From positions 93,327-107,972 of the forward strand of contig MU069880.1 in assembly GCA_002284615.2 (NCBI GenBank): a stretch of DNA of 14,646 bases, written 5' to 3'. The DNA is from Dunaliella salina (Eukaryota > Chlorophyta > Chlorophyceae > Chlamydomonadales > Dunaliellaceae). Of this stretch, positions 8,821 through 14,646 are shown one piece after another. A model generated the notes under the pieces. The model made no database searches. It was not told where the DNA came from and saw only the letters and a list, made by a program, of their open reading frames with translations. Position 1 is the first letter of the stretch, and the number at the start of each line of letters is the position of its first letter. A program made the position numbers and the translations under genes.

Positions 8821-9269
8821 AAACAAAAATCAATCAGCCAGAGAATCGGACTGTAAACCCATTGTAACAAAAATCAACTGCACGAAACATGCAATTTGAT
8901 TTACCAACAAGCAATAGATGTTTGAGGGGGGAGGCAACTGTCAAGCCTGGTTGCAGGAGAGCGAGACATACAGCCGAATGGATGGCCGACAACCCGCCGG
9001 ATACAAATTAGCCTTGCTGCTCATAGGTTGCCTCCATTGGTGGAACCTCCTGTTAGTGCCAGCGCTGACTGTTGGGTCTTTCCTTAGTGTACGCTGGATT
9101 TGTCCAGCGTAGACTTTTACTTTGCCATTGGGACATTGCCATGTCCCTATGATGAACACAGTGTAACTATTGTGTAAAAACTGTACTGTGCAGCCAAAAA
9201 CACCTGGATGATGTAATATCCCTAATGCATTATGCAATGTGAAACCTGCAGCGCTAGAAATCTGACAAA

Positions 9270-9376
9270 AATAATCAAGTGTCCCTGCATAGTCCTCATG
9301 AGCGTGGCGGGCGCTATCTACAATGACTTTACCATAAACCTTGTGAACTCGGGTCTAACACAACATTGGGTTAAGT
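9270..9376 (+). pseudogene. Isolated LINE ORF fragment
   Basis: The plus strand reads IVLMSVAGAIYNDFTINLVN and then SGLTQ, matching the IILIGVAGTIYNDS...LINLGLTK block of the copy at 5122-5210. This block is the one missing from the neighbouring plus-strand copy at 8080-9125. The fragment ends where the minus-strand LINE tail begins. Confidence 0.65.
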
Positions 9377-10160
9377 AAAAAAAGTGAAAGTATAAGTCTA
9401 TGCAGGAACCCACCAGCGTGCATGCTTAATGCGCATTAAGGAAGGACCCAACAGTTAGCACTGGCACTAACAGTGAGCCCCACCAACAAAGGCTAGCCAT
9501 GAGCAGCCCACCTAATGTGGGTCCAGCGGGTCGTCGGCCATCCGTTTAGCTGCGCGCCTCGCTGTCCTGTACGCAGCCCTCCCTGTAGTCCCCTCCCCCA
9601 ACCCTCCATTGCTTATGTTACTGAATTGGATGGCTTTCTGGTGTTGTGAATTTTTGTTAGGGACTTTACAGCATGATAACCTTGTAACCTTACAGCATGA
9701 TAGTGGAGTTCTTTGGCAATTTTGTGAGCTTTGTCTTTTATAAGGCCAAGTTTGCAGAGGGGATCAATAGTGTAGGGATTGAAGATAGCATTTCCAATTA
9801 GTATGGTATGCAGTGTGACTCTGTTATTGTGATGCGTGCCCCGAAAAGTTTTTGTGCATAAGCTTTCAATGGTGTGTTTGTGCTGATTTTGTGCAACGTG
9901 GAGAGTTTTTTCGGGTTTGGTGTCAGAACAAAAAATGAGCTCAATGAGGATATTTGTCTCTGGAATCCATATTCTGCGGGTGATGCATGGAGTCTCTGCC
10001 TTCAAGGGGCAAAACTAAAGTGCCATCAGGGCGATTGAGCTGCGTATTTGATGGTTGTCTGGATGGAAACAGCCAATGGGGAATCGGGTACAGTCATAAG
10101 CATCCGTATGGAGAACCTCCATTGGAGATGCCATGCTATCCAATGTTTGACGACCATTGT
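9376..10160 (-). pseudogene. LINE C-terminal domain with 3' UTR, minus strand
   Basis: Read from 10160 down, the frame gives MEVLHTDAYDCTRFPIGCF, then after a stop near 10010 a 130-codon open stretch (10005-9613). The open stretch contains LIELIFCSDTKPEKTLH, VTLHTILIGNAIFNPYT and KIAKELHYHAV and ends in TAA. It aligns block by block with the plus-strand copies at 4900-5400 and 8560-8920 and is the best preserved of the set. The 3' UTR (9612-9376) carries ggatggccgacgacccgc, tgttgggtccttcctta and an A/T-rich end on the minus strand. No reverse transcriptase is attached, so it is a 5'-truncated insertion. Confidence 0.8.
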
Positions 10161-10184
10161 TTAAACCAGGCATGCTCTTTATTT

Positions 10185-10440
10185 TCATGGTGCTTTGGGG
10201 GCGACAATGCTGGGCTTGCGGCGGTGGAGAACAGGAGAAGGACAGTCCAGGTGTCCAGGAGCATGGCAGACAAACCCCAAGAACCTCACCAGCTCTCACT
10301 CTTGCTCTCACCTAGCCTAGCAGTGTCTAGTGTAGGGTTAAGGGCCTGTTGAGGTCCCTGCCAGCCTGCTAGTTAGGGAACCTTAATGCATACAGCCTTT
10401 GGCCTGTGGAGACTTTTCTTGTCTTTCCTTTAGCCCTGAC
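10185..10440 (+). mobile_element. LINE 3' end fragment
   Basis: The first 100 bases translate as GLAAVENRRRTVQVSRSMAD followed by KPQEPH. This matches FAGRTAAEDGRRRVRASRGM followed by ASSNPPDPH at the end of the copy at 5320-5405. The 3' UTR follows with ctctcacctagcctagcagtgtctagtgtaggg, split into the same words as at 5425-5460, and ends gccttt..gagacttttcttgtctttcc. It abuts, in opposite orientation, the start of the minus-strand LINE fragment. Confidence 0.7.
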
Positions 10441-11000
10441 TCTTGTTCTTGCATCAATCCAAGGTAGCTGCCACCATCGTAAACATTGACATTTAGTCAT
10501 TAAATTGATACCACCCACAATATTAGGCACCAACATGCATGTAAAACGTCTTCTAACAAAATGTCATGTCAAGCAGTGCTTTCCCATCTCAAGAAGCTTA
10601 TAACACATTGCAGCAAAATATTGCAGGCTCAACTTGTACACTGAAACAAAACATGGGCGTGAAACATACATCATAAAAGGAAATGCAACACAGAATTAAA
10701 GGAGCACCGTTCTTCGATTTTTGAAAGCCACATTGGAGACAAGGTGTCTTGTCGCCTATTTAATGACAGACCTGGGCTTTAGATGGTCCATGGTCACTTT
10801 TTTTGACATAGAGCAAAACAGATGCAACTGAAGGAAGCATGCTTCTTAGTCTTGACGGTCATTTTAACAGAGCGAGTACAAAATTGGGCAAGAAAATCAT
10901 GCTCTAACTTCGGTAATCACACAAAGAGGGGCAGAATCTGCACATAATTGGTATGTGCATGGGCGGACATGTGTCTGGGACATTTAACACAGGTTTAGAA
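10441..11000. other. Intergenic, downstream of the phosphatase gene
   Basis: AT-richer sequence between a LINE tail and the 3' UTR of the minus-strand phosphatase gene. No open frame of note, repeat or RNA was recognised. Confidence 0.4.
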
Positions 11001-11005
11001 TTACA
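11001..11005 (-). terminator. Possible TGTAA polyadenylation signal
   Basis: On the minus strand TGTAA lies 81 bases past the TAG stop of the phosphatase gene. TGTAA is the usual green-algal poly(A) signal. A 5-base word is weak evidence by itself, and position is the main support. Confidence 0.35.
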
Positions 11006-11085
11006 ATCCTTGCTGGATGCAGAGGTCTCTGAGAGTTAAAGTCTGTACGGTCATGAACCTCATTGCCTGTAATATGCAACATTCT

Positions 11086-14057
<2,972 letters not shown>

Positions 14058-14099
14058 CTGCACGCCATCAACAGAGAGCAGTTTGCAACCACTGGCTGT

Positions 14100-14185
14100 T
14101 TGCAACACAACAATCTGCAACAGTTTGCAAGTGCTGGTCGTCTGCATGTAGAACCTGCACACCATCATAAGGCAAGCTTGCAACA
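14100..14185 (-). pseudogene. Decayed copy of exon a acceptor and 5' end
   Basis: The minus strand reads GATGGTGTGCAGGTTCTACA then TGCAGACGACCAGC, against GATGGCGTGCAGGTCTTGCA then TGCAAACGACCAGC at the real exon 97 bp further on. A TTGCAAACTG word recurs between them. The 97-bp offset is not a multiple of three. Confidence 0.7.
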
Positions 14186-14332
14186 GTGAAACAGTCAGGT
14201 ACCAGGAAGAATGTGGCATTCAGAAAAATGTGGAATCAATTATGCGAGCTTGGGCAGGGGCAAGCAGCTTTTCCTTCACTTTGCGAGCAACACTTGCATG
14301 CCCTGCTACATGCCCAAAGCAAGGTGACTCAC

Positions 14333-14459
14333 GAGTGTGCTCGGCCAGTTCCGCATAAATGTGCATCAGCTTCTTGGCAGAGGAAACACGATACGCATGG
14401 CACACAAACATGGAACTGGCCAACCCTATTTCGTCTTGTGAATCAAGAGGCTTGACAAG
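14333..14459 (-). CDS. Candidate exon, unassigned
   Basis: Between an acceptor-like CATCAG and a consensus donor GTGAGT, one minus-strand frame reads LVKPLDSQDEIGLASSMFVC and HAYRVSSAKKLMHIYAELAE. The alternation and the closing amphipathic helix resemble the end of a PTB/PH-like fold, but that is only an impression. The piece lies where the phosphatase gene should have its GDxNYR exon or an intron. It does not match that region, and its end phase (1) does not fit exon a. It may belong to another transcript or be chance. Confidence 0.25.
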
Positions 14460-14646
14460 CTGATGGTTGCACCTTCATGACCTGGACCCTTGTTTCTTCC
14501 GCACCACAATGATGTGGTCTCCCACCCATCCAGGACTTGCTGAGGAGCAAAAAGTGCGCCTCTGAACCAGTGTTCCATTGCATGATTTGCTTGCGCCATG
14601 CAGCCTGCCTCTCACAGGACGTGTTCATCTGCAGAGGGCATGAATG

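Larger units (their letters stand above)
8080..9125 (+). pseudogene. LINE C-terminal domain and 3' tail, decayed
   Basis: The plus strand reads LCPLCCAPDNTFHP (zinc knuckle, about 8180-8225), then QHHQALRIYGEALGKGDTG (about 8260-8315). After lost frame comes DVHLFELQFCSDT near 8580-8617, then NQHTNTILRTYAKK. The block that other copies have next, reading like TLHTILIG and NLGLTK, is missing. In its place is an 87-bp foldback and about 50 bp of other sequence. The end of the frame is again visible near 8878-8920, and the 3' UTR (ggatggccgac..cccgc near 8980, gttgggtctttcctt near 9071) ends at about 9125. Stops and shifts show it is inactive. It is closest in its tail to the minus-strand copy at 10160-9376. 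Confidence 0.75.

Overview
The window looks like nuclear DNA of a eukaryote, most likely a chlorophycean green alga of the Dunaliella/Haematococcus/Chlamydomonas kind. That placement is an inference from the intron-rich gene, the style of the non-LTR retrotransposons, abundant CAG, AC and CAT microsatellites, and a short TTTTAGGG-like tract. No database search was possible. No bacterial operon, rRNA, convincing tRNA or CRISPR array is visible. Most of the long open frames are low-complexity translations or decayed transposon.

The one confidently recognised host gene is on the minus strand at the right end. It is the 3' half of an inositol polyphosphate 5-phosphatase. Three exons (14057-14001, 12687-12515, 11224-11086) join in phase and give the end of the catalytic domain: a DQL segment, the GFDE...PTFK and RVPAWTDRIL motifs, and the KELDCSDHRPV motif, then a stop codon. 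The 5' exons, including the expected GDxNYR motif, are not in the window. The two introns are about 1.3 kb each. They are filled with CTG-rich minisatellite, a 236-bp C tract beside an 83-bp AC tract, two CAT tracts, a 409-bp hAT-like MITE, and decayed copies of the neighbouring exons' 5' ends.

From about 2.9 to 10.4 kb the window is a graveyard of non-LTR retrotransposon (LINE) pieces in both orientations: reverse transcriptase on the minus strand (2950-4225 and 5588-6365), and the zinc-finger/C-terminal domain with 3' UTR on the plus strand (4248-5590, 7195-7336, 8080-9125, 9270-9376, 10185-10440) and on the minus strand (10160-9376). Into these have gone a 664-bp TIR element with a perfect 9-bp target duplication (7337-8000), a 367-bp element with a perfect 10-bp duplication (5758-6124), and an 87-bp foldback (8734-8820).

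The left 2.9 kb is poorer. It holds a possible LINE tail (205-265), two weakly supported plus-strand exon candidates (685-1003 and 1263-1542) separated by a 199-bp palindrome-rich MITE with a perfect 8-bp target duplication (1043-1241), and about 1.4 kb in which nothing is recognisable. An unidentified 171-codon open frame lies at 6571-7086.
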